Program-made: the position numbers and the translations under genes | Notes under the pieces: model-generated | What the model saw: the letters and a program-made list of their open reading frames with translations, nothing else | What the model was told of the DNA's origin: nothing | Database searches by the model: none | Shown here: piece by piece, positions 1-8,377 of the stretch | Layout: every line of letters starts with the position of its first letter | How positions within the stretch are numbered: position 1 is the first letter of the stretch | From: Chloroflexota bacterium | GTDB lineage: Bacteria; Chloroflexota; Anaerolineae; UBA4142 | Reading direction: 5' to 3' | NCBI GenBank assembly: GCA_023380675.1 | Contig: JAMCRS010000033.1 | Span: 1-38,267, forward strand | Length of the DNA stretch: 38,267 nucleotides

Positions 1-431
1 GCGGGCATGCGGTGGAGTCGCCCAGGTGCCGAGCGCTTGATTCCCACACGCGCCGCCGTCATGAGTCATCGTTTCGATCAAGTGTGGAGCGATGCTTACA
101 ACTCACCCCGAAGGTGAACTTCACCCCCTTAAAAGATGCTCTCACGGATACGATTCATCAGCCCCAAGCACCCGCGCTTTACATAAGCAATACGGGTTGC
201 CAACCCCGATTTAGACGCGACCGGAGTCCAGAAGCAAGTCTCCGAGGTCGAAAGCTCAATTCAACGGCCTGCCCGTTCCGCTTCTCGCGCTGGAGCATGC
301 GTACTCGCTGAGGCTTTCGGACGGGTGCGCTCGAATTCCACTGTGGGAGTGGCGTCATCCCGCTACTTATTGTCGCAAAAACGGTGAGTCCCTGGACGGC
401 ACGACGCGGGCCTCAAAGCGCTCCCGTCACG
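1..431. other. Left-edge region without a recognisable gene
   Basis: No reading frame here reads like a real protein. The longest open stretch on the plus strand (12-311) is Arg/Ser-rich and has no recognisable domain or convincing ribosome binding site. A short inverted repeat (GGTGAA/TTCACC, about 114-127) is present but too weak to name. Confidence 0.5.
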
Positions 432-920
432 CTATTTCTTTCGCTTAACTCGCCCTGCAGTCAAAGTACGCTGCATTTGCTTGTTGCCGCATCCTTCACA
501 ATAGTACTTGCCTCCCGAGTACATACAGCCGTCTGTCCCTAGGTGAATCACACGCCCGCAATCGCCGCAGTGCGTCGGCTCGAAGGTCGGCGGATTTGCG
601 AGCTTTTCGAAATTGTACTCGTTCGTGCCGTACCAAACGTACATCTCGGTCTCGAAATTCTCACGGCATTTTTTGCAGTCTTGCCAGCGACCCTTGTGCC
701 GTTCGTGATAGTGTGAGCTGCACAGCGTATAGCGGTCGTGGTTGCGATGGCACGAATTCGTTGCGAACGAAAAGAGGACGTATCGATCCTCGTCGTCGCA
801 GATCCAATTGCCGCAACAAGACGTGCGAGTCAATGGCTTGGTCGTCGAGCCGCACAAGCCGCACCGTCGTCGTTTTGACCTGGCCGCGCGGGGTTTACGG
901 ACGGGCGTTCTTCCTTTCAT
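432..920 (-). CDS. Small zinc-finger protein, conserved hypothetical
   Basis: A 162-residue basic protein with three Cys clusters. These are C20/C23 with C34, C35 and C40 near the N-terminus, a middle set including CKKC, and two C-terminal CxxC pairs (CGDCG and CEGCG). Together they look like two or three structural zinc sites. The family occurs in diverse bacteria as an unannotated protein, so DNA, RNA or protein binding is only inference. The frame stays open upstream for about 750 bases, but the ATG at 920 is preferred because an AAGGAAG ribosome binding site lies just before it and Cys-rich conserved sequence follows. The N-terminal 20 residues and the C-terminal tail are Lys/Arg-rich. 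It is separated from the genes upstream by a terminator, so it is probably transcribed alone. Confidence 0.75.
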   Translation of the reverse strand: MKGRTPVRKPRAARSKRRRCGLCGSTTKPLTRTSCCGNWICDDEDRYVLFSFATNSCHRNHDRYTLCSSHYHERHKGRWQDCKKCRENFETEMYVWYGTNEYNFEKLANPPTFEPTHCGDCGRVIHLGTDGCMYSGGKYYCEGCGNKQMQRTLTAGRVKRKK

Positions 921-1064
921 GGGCGCCTTCCTTTCGCTGTACGATACGTGGATATTTTGCGTCGTTTTCGGCGTTACGATCAGAGATGCGCTGTCCGGCT
1001 CATTTAGGGTGCGCGAATCCGAGACCGCTCTCCGGTCAACGCAAAAGGAGGAACACCTGGAAAC

Positions 1065-1095
1065 GAAAAACCGCCCCGGTTTGTGACCAGAGCGG
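1065..1095 (-). terminator. Intrinsic terminator (minus strand)
   Basis: On the minus strand CCGCTC pairs with GGGCGG, with an inner GGT/ACC step and a CACAA loop, followed directly by TTTTT. It would end transcripts from the small membrane protein gene at 1301-1624 before the zinc-finger gene. Confidence 0.6.
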
Positions 1096-1300
1096 GCAAC
1101 AGCGGTGCACTCTTGCATGCCGCGGACGGTCACGCGGGCACGTCCGCGACGCACTTCTCTGCGGCGCAACACGATGTGCCGTCGACCTGGGGCAGCGCCT
1201 GGCAAGTCCAAACGCCAAGCGGGACTATCTTGACCCATTTTGATTATATGCCCAGCCAACCGTTTTTGCAAAGTCCCGGGGTCAAGATGCGGCATCGCCG

Positions 1301-1624
1301 TTATTTCCCCACGCCGAACCGCCGGCTCGATCCCACGATCAGCGGTCCCACGACGATCGCCGGCGCCGCCGCGAACATCTGCGAGGCAGCGACCGCGAGC
1401 AAAACGACGCCGAGCGCCCCGGCGATTGTCAGGCCAATCGCCCGTCCCGTCCACTTGGACCTGAACAGCGCGATCGCCAATCCGACGTCGGCGGCCCCAA
1501 GCAAGACCCAGACCGGCGCGGGGACTACCGTACTGATGGGCAACAGCAGGACCGGCAATGCGAGAAGCATGATGACGAGCAGCGTGAGAATTCGCAGCAG
1601 CGGGACTTGATACGAGCGATTCAT
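1301..1624 (-). CDS. Small integral membrane protein
   Basis: A 107-residue hydrophobic protein with about three to four predicted membrane segments, at roughly residues 10-30, 38-53, 60-80 and 82-100. The C-terminus is short and basic. The overall shape (a short multi-pass helical bundle) recalls small DoxX-like or DUF-type membrane proteins, but no diagnostic motif is visible, so no function is assigned. The ATG at 1624 lies 39 bases after the stop of the acyltransferase fragment on the same strand, with an AGGAG about 13 bases upstream. It may have been the distal gene of that transcription unit, and a good intrinsic terminator follows it. Confidence 0.6.
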   Translation of the reverse strand: MNRSYQVPLLRILTLLVIMLLALPVLLLPISTVVPAPVWVLLGAADVGLAIALFRSKWTGRAIGLTIAGALGVVLLAVAASQMFAAAPAIVVGPLIVGSSRRFGVGK

Positions 1625-1663
1625 TAGATGATAGCCGGGCTCCTGGTCTTGATGGTTGTGGAT

Positions 1664-2455
1664 TCATCCGAGCGGTTGTGGTCGTTCGGCCGGCACGACC
1701 GAGGTGACGGAACGAGGTAGCGCTTTCATTCCGAACAGGAGACGCAGAAGATCGAACCGTCGAATCAAGTATTCATATAGCGCCAGGATGACCGCGAACG
1801 AACTCGCGGCGATGATGACGAACTTGGGCAAATCGGGAATCGGCCATTGCACGACGAAAAACCCAATGCTGAGCAGCGCCGTCTGATGCAGGATGTAGAA
1901 CGGCAAGACCGCTTCGTTCGCGTAAACGAGGATCGGCGTCCTCTGGGTGAGATGTTTGAACCCAAAGCCAAGAGATGCGAGAATCCAGCACCAGGAGCTC
2001 ACGCCGAAAATCCCATAAACTTGCGTAAACCGCACCGAGCCAAGCGGCGGATTGCCTTGGACTGCCCAGAGCACAATCAGTGCGGCCACGCACAGCGCGC
2101 CCGCCGAGAGCGAAATCCAGCGGAATTGCTGGACGCGTTTCTGCAACCCCTCGTGCGAAACGAGGATGAACCCGTAAAGCAAGAAGAAGACGTAGGCGGG
2201 AAGCGGCCATCCCCCGAAATCGCGCTGACCGAGAAGGGTCCGCGGGTCCAGTGTCGCCATCAACCATGCGATCGGCAGGGCGAGCAAGTACATCGCGCCA
2301 GGCAAGGCGAGAAATGTGCTGAGCACACTCAACATGCGCTGGCCCAATCCAGCGCTGAGCCAGCGGAAGAGCGGATAGAAGAGCAAGCTGAAGACAAACA
2401 GAACGAGCAGGTACCACAAGTGCAGTCCCATCCATGCAAAGTTGCCGCCAAAACC
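1664..2455 (-). pseudogene. Acyltransferase-3 family protein, N-terminally truncated
   Basis: About 264 residues match the C-terminal two thirds of membrane acyltransferase-3 proteins (O-acyl transfer to surface sugars or lipids). The segment runs from the 'FAWMGLHLWYLL' region through about seven membrane helices to the typical late 'PFYILHQT' motif and a basic tail. The family is usually 350-400 residues, and its N-terminal part with the catalytic His-containing first helix is missing. Upstream of about 2455 the same frame stays open to 2773, but it encodes Arg/Ser/His-rich non-protein-like sequence antisense to another gene fragment. The fragment therefore has no plausible start and is probably dead. 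The break point coincides with the end of the neighbouring membrane-protein fragment. Confidence 0.75.
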
Positions 2456-2670
2456 GTGAATGGATTGGACCAGCCGTACTTCGGAATCTCCATCCCCAGG
2501 GAGCACATCGCCATGCCGATCACGAGGAGTGCGATCAGAGCGACGCGAGGACTGCCGATGAACGGTACTTGCACGTTGGCGAGAGTTACCAGTACGATCG
2601 CCGCCTCGACGAGACCGAGGACAACGAGGACGATAGTGGTTCCGCCGACCGATTGGCTTGCAGCTTGCAT
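2440..2670 (-). pseudogene. N-terminal fragment of a small membrane protein
   Basis: From the ATG at 2670, with AAGGAGG seven bases upstream, about 77 residues look like a genuine small membrane protein. A Gln/Ser-rich start is followed by a helix ('VLVVLGLVEAAIVLVTLA'), a short loop, a second helix and a 'GWSNPFTVLAA' stretch. At about 2440 the membrane-protein character stops, and the frame (open to 2329) becomes a Cys/Ser-rich shadow of the acyltransferase gene. The C-terminal helix expected for such a protein is missing. The two fragments meet within about 15 bases in different frames, so this looks like a deletion or assembly junction rather than a fused gene. Confidence 0.6.
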
Positions 2671-2932
2671 CTCCGTGCCTCCTTTGCTTCCTGGCGACAA
2701 GCTTCAGGCGCGCTGACCCATCGTAATCATATCTCCCCGTGCAGATGGACGCATCTTGCAAGACAGCAATCATACTCTACGCTCTTCGGAGGAGGGGCTT
2801 TCTCACCCTTTTGGAGGACAAGTCCAGATCGAGGACGGCCCTGCCGCTGTGGTTCGTAGAGGTCGCGTGAGACCGCTGCACCTGCCGTGCGAGGCTGAGC
2901 CTGGGGCCGGCCAGCAAGCTTGTCGCGCGCTC

Positions 2933-4165
2933 CTAGAGATTCGAGTCGACAATCTTGTGGGTGCCGGTCGCTCCATCACTGGCTATGGCCGCGTCGTTCA
3001 ACAGGTTGTGCGAAATGATGTAATAGTCACTCGTCCCGCTAACCCGAATTCCAACATTTGCGCCGCGAATGATGTTGCTCTGCGCCAGAATATTGGTGCC
3101 CCCGTTGACGAGGATTCCGCCCCATCCGTTGTTCTCCATTAGGTTACCCGCGATCTTGACGTACGAACCCTGGGTCTCGATTCCAAATGTCCTTTGATCG
3201 CCGATGCGACAATTGGAAATGAGGACATTCTCGATCCCAGGTTGGATCAGGATCCCTTCACGGGTAGGCCCCTGGTCGTCGCCGGCCCCGAGCCAGCTGT
3301 CGGAGATGACGATGCGCTTGTTGCCCGGCTCGCCTCCGATCAGGATCTGCTGACGCAATGCATTTTCGATGTTGAGACCGATCAAGTTGCGAGCAAACCC
3401 GGTTCCTTCGCATACGACCCCATAATTGAAGGCGTTTCCGTTTATCACGGTTGTTTGCAGGACAAAGACCCCATTGGAGTTTCCGGTCAGAACGATCCCG
3501 CGGTTCGATGGTTCGAAAAAGCAACGGCTCACAGCATAGTCAGCTCCGGAATCGAGCCGTAAGCAGGCGTCGGGAAAGTTTCCGCCGGTGACGTAGCATT
3601 CCTCGATGTGGACAAATTGAGTCGGAATGCCCATTTCTCCCGGCACGCCGACGGCGATTCCCAGTCCTTGATTGTGAACGTGCACTCGCGACACCTGAAC
3701 ATAGCGCGCCCGTTCAATCGAGATACCGCACGAACCGAGATCCGGCGCGGCGCCGCGATCGATCGTCAAATCGATTACCTGCGCGTTGGTGCATTGCATC
3801 AAATCCGCCGCGTGTCCGATCTTGATCACGGTGCCGGCGGACACGCATGCTTTGATCACCGAGCCGTTTCCCGTGCCCCGCAGCACGACGTTACTGCTTG
3901 TGACTTGCAGTGGGGCTGACACTCGATATTCGCCGAGCGGAAAGAACACGGTCCCGCCGCCCGCCCTCTGCGCGGAATCCAGCGCCAGTTGAATCGCATG
4001 GCCGTCGTCTTCGATTCCATCGCCCCGCGCGCCGAAATCCTTTACGTTGGTTGCCGGAATGGTTCCTCGCAGCGTTCCATCCGGGCGATGGCCCACGTCC
4101 AGGAACGCGTTTAGGATTTTACCCCATTGGTCCTCGTCAGCCCCTGGAATCGGTAAACGTGGCAT
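2933..4165 (-). CDS. Right-handed beta-helix protein, pectate-lyase-3 type
   Basis: A 410-residue protein. After a short N-terminal part (PGADEDQW, then a Gly/Pro linker) comes the signature of the Pectate_lyase_3/glycosyl-hydrolase-28-like superfamily: 'NVKDFGARGDG' followed by D-D-x-x-AIQ-ALD and a Gly-rich 'GGGTVFFPLGEYRV' turn. The rest (about residues 95-410) is a string of parallel beta-helix coils with Asn/Gly turns such as 'ILVNGGTN'. Such proteins bind or cleave polysaccharide, or act as phage/cell-surface adhesins; catalytic residues cannot be fixed from sequence alone. No signal peptide is visible at this start. It lies 18 bases after the Tat-signal protein gene and probably shares its transcript with that gene and the second beta-helix gene, suggesting a joint extracellular or surface polysaccharide role. 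Confidence 0.8.
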   Translation of the reverse strand: MPRLPIPGADEDQWGKILNAFLDVGHRPDGTLRGTIPATNVKDFGARGDGIEDDGHAIQLALDSAQRAGGGTVFFPLGEYRVSAPLQVTSSNVVLRGTGNGSVIKACVSAGTVIKIGHAADLMQCTNAQVIDLTIDRGAAPDLGSCGISIERARYVQVSRVHVHNQGLGIAVGVPGEMGIPTQFVHIEECYVTGGNFPDACLRLDSGADYAVSRCFFEPSNRGIVLTGNSNGVFVLQTTVINGNAFNYGVVCEGTGFARNLIGLNIENALRQQILIGGEPGNKRIVISDSWLGAGDDQGPTREGILIQPGIENVLISNCRIGDQRTFGIETQGSYVKIAGNLMENNGWGGILVNGGTNILAQSNIIRGANVGIRVSGTSDYYIISHNLLNDAAIASDGATGTHKIVDSNL

Positions 4166-4183
4166 GGATCCTCCGTCGTGAGA

Positions 4184-4432
4184 TCACAACCGCTCTCGGC
4201 GTTGATCGGTCTTGAAACCGTACGGTCCCCAGCCGTATCTTCCTTGTTCGTAAGCGTATACGGAAGCGGGAGCCGCGCCAAAATCGAACATTCGCAGCTG
4301 TAGCCACAAGGGAACGAGCACAAGTGCCTTGAGGAACTGTCGCCGGGGCATTCCCCAGGATCGTTCTTCCATCTGCGAATTCGTTCCCGAGACGCCCGGC
4401 CTTGCCGCCGTTTCATTGGACGCGATTTCCAC
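4184..4432 (-). CDS. Small twin-arginine-signal protein
   Basis: An 82-residue protein whose core is a Tat-type leader: twin Arg at residues 30-31 in 'PRRQFLK', then a hydrophobic stretch 'ALVLVPLWLQL'. A short Tyr/Gly-rich mature tail ('YEQGRYGWGPYG') ends in a basic tip. The GTG at 4432 has a GGAGG about nine bases upstream and overlaps the end of the preceding beta-helix gene by 20 bases. ATGs at 4372 or 4351 would give shorter forms starting nearer the Tat motif. No catalytic domain is present; it may be a small exported or anchored partner of the two flanking beta-helix proteins. Similar short Tat leaders with aromatic/Gly tails occur beside exopolysaccharide genes, but that link is inference. 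Confidence 0.55.
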   Translation of the reverse strand: MEIASNETAARPGVSGTNSQMEERSWGMPRRQFLKALVLVPLWLQLRMFDFGAAPASVYAYEQGRYGWGPYGFKTDQRRERL

Positions 4433-5927
4433 TGTCTGCCGCCTCCGTCAGGATATCGTGTCGGCTGTCGAGGAAGGTGTTTCCGCCGATCTGATAATAG
4501 GTCGAGTCCTTCAGGTGGATTGCGACTGTAGCATTGGATTGAAAGACGTTGTCTCGAATGGTATTGTCGTACGAGCGATAGTCGCCCGGGGGTAGGAATC
4601 CAAAGATCACACGATCGTAGTCGTCCGAAAAGAGATAGACCCCTTCGTTCGAGTTGACAATGGTATTGCCCGCTATGTTGATGTCGTGGCTGTTCTCAGA
4701 GATGATTCCGTGATTGGACATGAGAGCGATCGTGTTGTCCACGATATCGGTGTCGCGCCCAAAGCCCAGCCAGACGCCGTCCGTGCTCCCGCGCATGTAA
4801 TTGTTCTTGATTTGATTGCCGGTGCAGAACCCCAACTCGATCGCGTTGTACTCCGCTGAGACGATCGTATTGCCTGCGATGATATTGTTGTCTCCGCAAC
4901 GCAGCGCGTGCGCGCGGATAAAGATGCCATTGCCGTTCTTGCCGGTCACCAGATTGCTTTCGACGGTGTTCCGACTCGATCCCGCTTGCAGCATGATCCC
5001 GGCGGCGTCGCATCCCGACACGACCGATCCGTTGCCCCACGCACAGACGCGAATATTGTCCGCCACCGTGTTGTTGGATATTTCGCTGTTCTGCGTGCCC
5101 AGGATATTGATCCCCCAGGCGGAATTGCCGGAAGCGGTATTGCCCCGCACGACGATCTGGGTCGAGTCCCGCACGTCGATACCGATCGCTTGACGGTTGG
5201 CCGTGTTGTCGAGGATCTGCGAGTCCGCGGTCCTATTCAACCGAATGCCGCCCCCTTCGACCAGCCCAAGAAACACGCCAAATCGATTGGTCGGATCGAT
5301 GTCGTCGTAATTCTCTGAGCTGACGTTGCCGCGAACCACCAAATGCCTTACATCCTCACCATAGATTCCGTATCGAAAATGCGAGACAGAGCAGTTGCGA
5401 ATCTCGATATCGCTGAGCGTTTGCGGACCCCACAGGCCGGATTTGTGCACGGCGATCCCGTAACCGGCAAGATTGGTTCCGTGGAGGGAGTGGCCGGCGC
5501 ACTCGAGCGTGACATGGTCTGATTCGATGCGGATGCATGTATCCCCTGACGAGAGGTTGGCGTTCAGGAAATAGCGGCCGGGATCAGTTAGGGTGTCACA
5601 TTGCGCGAGCGTTCTCCATGGCAACGGAGTTGGGGTGCTGGTTGAGGTCGGCAATGCTGTTGGCGTACGAGTTCCACTTGGCGCGAGCGTTGGCGCTTCG
5701 GTGGAGGGCGGTGTCGCCGTTGCCCACGCCGGTGAACCGTGCACGACCGGGAATGCACTCGATCGGGGAGCCAAGCCGAAAGAGGCTGGCGTGGGTACAG
5801 CCGCACCCGCGAGTATTGTGCCAACCGATCGGTTTTTAACTGCAAAGAACCTTACCGCCCCCAGCGCGGCAAGGCAAGCCGCGGCTGTCAAGCAGACGGC
5901 TGCGAGCCTCCATTTGCGCCTGAGCAC
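4413..5927 (-). CDS. NosD-like parallel beta-helix surface protein with membrane anchor
   Basis: From the GTG at 5927 the protein has about 504 residues. It begins with a basic N-terminus and one hydrophobic signal-anchor ('LAAVCLTAAACLAALGAV'), followed by a 70-residue Ala/Thr/Pro/Ser linker with 'TSTSTPTPLP', the spacer type common in exported Chloroflexota proteins. The rest (to the C-terminus) is a NosD/CASH-type right-handed beta-helix: repeated I-x-x-N-x-x-x-x-N coils such as 'NNTVADNI' and 'GNTIVNSNEGVYL'. The frame is open to an ATG at 6032, but those extra 35 residues are Arg/Cys-rich and lack a ribosome binding site, whereas GAGG precedes the GTG. Six Cys residues in the helix domain may form disulfides. 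It is likely extracellular, membrane-tethered and carbohydrate-related; substrate unknown. Confidence 0.8.
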   Translation of the reverse strand: MLRRKWRLAAVCLTAAACLAALGAVRFFAVKNRSVGTILAGAAVPTPASFGLAPRSSAFPVVHGSPAWATATPPSTEAPTLAPSGTRTPTALPTSTSTPTPLPWRTLAQCDTLTDPGRYFLNANLSSGDTCIRIESDHVTLECAGHSLHGTNLAGYGIAVHKSGLWGPQTLSDIEIRNCSVSHFRYGIYGEDVRHLVVRGNVSSENYDDIDPTNRFGVFLGLVEGGGIRLNRTADSQILDNTANRQAIGIDVRDSTQIVVRGNTASGNSAWGINILGTQNSEISNNTVADNIRVCAWGNGSVVSGCDAAGIMLQAGSSRNTVESNLVTGKNGNGIFIRAHALRCGDNNIIAGNTIVSAEYNAIELGFCTGNQIKNNYMRGSTDGVWLGFGRDTDIVDNTIALMSNHGIISENSHDINIAGNTIVNSNEGVYLFSDDYDRVIFGFLPPGDYRSYDNTIRDNVFQSNATVAIHLKDSTYYQIGGNTFLDSRHDILTEAADSGNRVQ

Positions 5928-6097
5928 TCTGGAACCTCGGGAAAAGTTGTGGCAGGTCGGCAAACGCGCGTGACGCGCCGGCAGGACGCGACACGTGCAC
6001 GAACGAAGGCCGACGCGGCCCGGCCGCGTCATTTCGAAAACGGGCGATGGCCGGTCCGCATGGGTGAGATTCGGCGCTCGCGCCGTCCCTGTCCCGG

Positions 6098-6754
6098 CTA
6101 CTGCTTCAACTCGGTGCAGTTGAGTTGAAATGCGGTCGTGCCGCCGTCGTCAGCATAGTCGACGAGAAATGTGGGCAAGGGGTCCGTCTCGTTCATCCTC
6201 AAGTCGATGACGAACATGTCTCGCACCGTCTGCCCGGGACCGACCTTCAGTGCGATGGGATCTTCCCAATAGTGAAGCACTCCCCCGGGTTCGTAGACGG
6301 CATGCGGGAATGGGATGGCGACTTGCTGCTCGTCAAGCGAATGCTTGTTGACGAGGGTGTACGGAAGGTATACTACCTTGTTCCTGACGAGGTTCTCGAT
6401 CCTCCAAACACAGGTGCCATCCCATGAGAAATTCACGTTGGCGTCGTTCACCGCAAGCGCGCTCAACCCGTTCAAGGGATGCGCCTTTACCTCAGCTGGC
6501 GACGGCTCGGGGATCGTTTGGCTTGCGGCGGTCAGGTCGAACGCAAGGTCGCCCATGCCTGCTGTCTGTAGGACGATTCGCGTGGGGTGGGCTGCCTCCG
6601 CAAACCGAAAGCCAATGCCGTATTCGTAACTCCCGAAACCCGCGGGCGCATTGCGAACTGGAAAGTGAGGCGGCATGCCCAGTTTTCCGCCGATCGCTGC
6701 CGCCCCCAGGAAAATGTTTTGCGGCTGTGCCCAAGTGAAATTTCCTTCCTTCAT
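6098..6754 (-). pseudogene. C-terminal part of a lipoprotein, downstream of an in-frame amber codon
   Basis: The frame contains 218 residues from the first ATG (6754), but protein-like sequence begins earlier, right after the TAG at 6836-6838. It runs through 'LLDPGQWVES' and 'EIPDVFQSE' into this ORF without a frame change. The domain is beta-rich with aromatic and Gly turns, a 'WDGTCVWRIENL' stretch and a Cys near the C-terminus; I do not recognise the family. It has no ribosome binding site at 6754. It is the natural continuation of the lipoprotein N-terminal piece at 6836-7204. Joined, they would make a secreted lipoprotein of about 369 codons. Whether the amber codon kills the gene, is read through or is a sequencing error cannot be told here. 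Confidence 0.65.
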
Positions 6755-6835
6755 CTCGGATTGAAAGACATCTGGGATCTCGCGATGGCCGGGGCTGGAC
6801 TCGACCCACTGACCCGGGTCGAGCAGTGCGGCTGG

Positions 6836-7204
6836 CTACGTTTTCTTTTCCAGAGTCTCGACCGACGCGCCGGTCACGCCGATGGTCTGAGGAGGCACCG
6901 GTTGGCTTGAAGCGTTAATGAAATACAGACGTGCGATGGCGATCTTCCAACCGTCCCCGACCGACTTTTCCTGGTAATCGAATGGCAGGATCGTGACGGG
7001 TAGAGGCGGTCTGTTGGATGCTGTGGACGGGAGAGTGGGGCTTTGCTGACTGGCAGTGCGATCCCCCGGCGGGTTGGCCGGCGCCGCTCCTGTTGCCGCA
7101 GTTCCAACCGTCGTTCCGCCCCCGCATGCAAAGAGGAACAGAGTGACTGCCAACAACATCCAAATATGCAGTATGGGTGACCGGAGAATTTGCCGTGTGA
7201 CCAT
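6836..7204 (-). pseudogene. Lipoprotein N-terminal part, ended by in-frame TAG
   Basis: 122 residues start at the ATG at 7204 (GAGG just upstream). There is a basic N-terminus, a hydrophobic segment and a lipobox-like 'FLFACGGG' with the lipidated Cys near residue 27. An Ala/Thr/Pro/Ser linker follows, then the start of a folded domain ('VTILPFDYQEKSVGDGWKIA'). The ORF stops at a single TAG in the middle of a domain. The same frame continues downstream as coherent protein to 6098. The 'GDGWKIAIARLYFINASSQP' style resembles domains comparing conserved beta-sandwich repeats. On its own it would give a truncated extracellular lipoprotein. Confidence 0.65.
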
Positions 7205-7295
7205 CTTGCCTCTACAGGAGTGACTGCAGTCTGTGCGGTTAGCTGCGCCGTCGTGTGTTACTTCGCGTCCCTTGGCCTGCTAAGGAAAACGGCGC

Positions 7296-7643
7296 CTACT
7301 TTGTTCGCTGATATTGCGCGGATCCGCCGTTATCGATCTCCAGCGTAAGGGAATCCCCAGAGAGCGTGTACATAAAGACGCTAGCCCCAGTTCCTGAATC
7401 CAGCTTGATGTGACTGCTGTCCGGAAAGGAATATTTGCCGCTGGTGTTAAAGAACGTCGGCATCACAAATGTCCCATCCTGAAGAAACTCTATTCTATCG
7501 GGAACGACCGCGAGGACAGTGATATTCTGTGACACGCGTTCCCATTTTCCAACAATCGCCGATTGCTGGCCCCCGCATCCGGTCACTGAAAGACTTAACG
7601 CAATCAAAAGTAGCCAGCCTGCTAGACCGAATCGTGTGAACAT
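7296..7643 (-). CDS. Small lipoprotein with lipocalin-like repeat
   Basis: 115 residues starting at the ATG at 7643 (AGGAG nine bases upstream). The signal peptide ends in a lipobox 'SVTGC' with Cys at residue 23. A single beta domain follows with the pattern IVGKWE, IEFLQDGTF, GKYSF, HIKLD and YTLSGDSLTLE. This is typical of the small 'lipocalin-like/DUF5640-type' family, in which a strand reports W-x-(6-20)-F-x-x-D/G-G. Such proteins sit on the outer face of the cytoplasmic membrane, and no enzymatic residues are evident. It lies 91 bases upstream of the split lipoprotein and probably forms part of the same exported-protein cluster. Confidence 0.7.
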   Translation of the reverse strand: MFTRFGLAGWLLLIALSLSVTGCGGQQSAIVGKWERVSQNITVLAVVPDRIEFLQDGTFVMPTFFNTSGKYSFPDSSHIKLDSGTGASVFMYTLSGDSLTLEIDNGGSAQYQRTK

Positions 7644-8377
7644 TGGTCCATCTCCTGTTTTAACGCCGTCAACTCATTGTGTCCCGTACGAGCCGTTGTT
7701 CCAGTCGTCCACGATTGTTTCTTCACCCAAAAGGGCTCGCATACTGCTCGCACATACTGTAATGAAAAAGTAGTATTACTTCTTGCGGATGAATTTGGAA
7801 ACGACTCAATACGGTCACGTACCGTAGTTGCGATAGGCTTAATTCAGCTTGGACGGTATTACCGCGCCCATGCTGCCTCCACACATCGCCTTGCTCCCTT
7901 CTCTGCCCATTTGCACTCTGCACTATGTCAGCGCCGCGCGTTTGTTCTTCGAGTACGCTGTGGGCCGGCTGCCGCAAATGGTGATCGACACGGGCGAAAG
8001 CGCCTTCCGCGACTATTTGGACCAGGTCAGACGCGTCGTCCTCGGCGACGAGGCGGCCCATCGTGATCCGCTTTCCCTCGACTCCCCATCGCGGTCCTGA
8101 CCGAACGCGAACTTGAAAAACGCCAACTTGAAAACGCTTGAAAACAATCATGTTGGGGCGCACAACCGTGCGCCCCACTGCCTGTCTTTCAATTATCTGT
8201 GAAATCTGCGGAATCTGCGGATAACAAGCTTTCGGCCTAACCGGGTTAGGTCGACCTTGATCGCCTTTGCTATCGTCGTGTCTCCGCGCATCTCTCGCTT
8301 TGCGCCCCGGCCCGACTTGATGTAAAATCGACTCGAATCGACCAGAATTCACTATCGCGAACTCCCAAGGGGGCACC
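7644..8377. other. 734-base region with a gene remnant and short repeats
   Basis: No complete gene is visible. On the plus strand the open stretch ending at 8100 has a C-terminal part ('VIDTGESAFRDYLDQVRR') that reads like a real protein tail, but its 5' part is poor, so it may be a remnant. Around 8110-8145 three near-copies of 'CTTGAAAA' occur in tandem. A perfect hairpin follows at 8154-8177, and about 8190-8215 contains a partial direct repeat of 'AATCTGCGG'. The FAH gene begins at its right edge. Confidence 0.4.
8154..8177. repeat. Palindromic repeat unit (10-bp stem hairpin)
   Basis: GGGGCGCAC and GTGCGCCCC, extended by one T-A pair, surround the loop AACC. There is no T-run, so it is not a good terminator. 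GGGGCGCAC-type palindromes are scattered as REP-like intergenic repeats in several Chloroflexota and cyanobacterial genomes, from memory; only this one copy is seen in the window. Confidence 0.5.

Noticed and set aside
1121..1148. CGCGGACG/CGTCCGCG hairpin
   Set aside because: A good 8-bp stem but no T-run on either strand and close to a better terminator; could be chance in GC-rich DNA.
432..1667. 411-residue minus-strand ORF containing the zinc-finger protein
   Set aside because: Only the part from the ATG at 920 reads like protein. The rest is Arg/Pro-rich, overlaps a genuine membrane protein in another frame and is crossed by a terminator.
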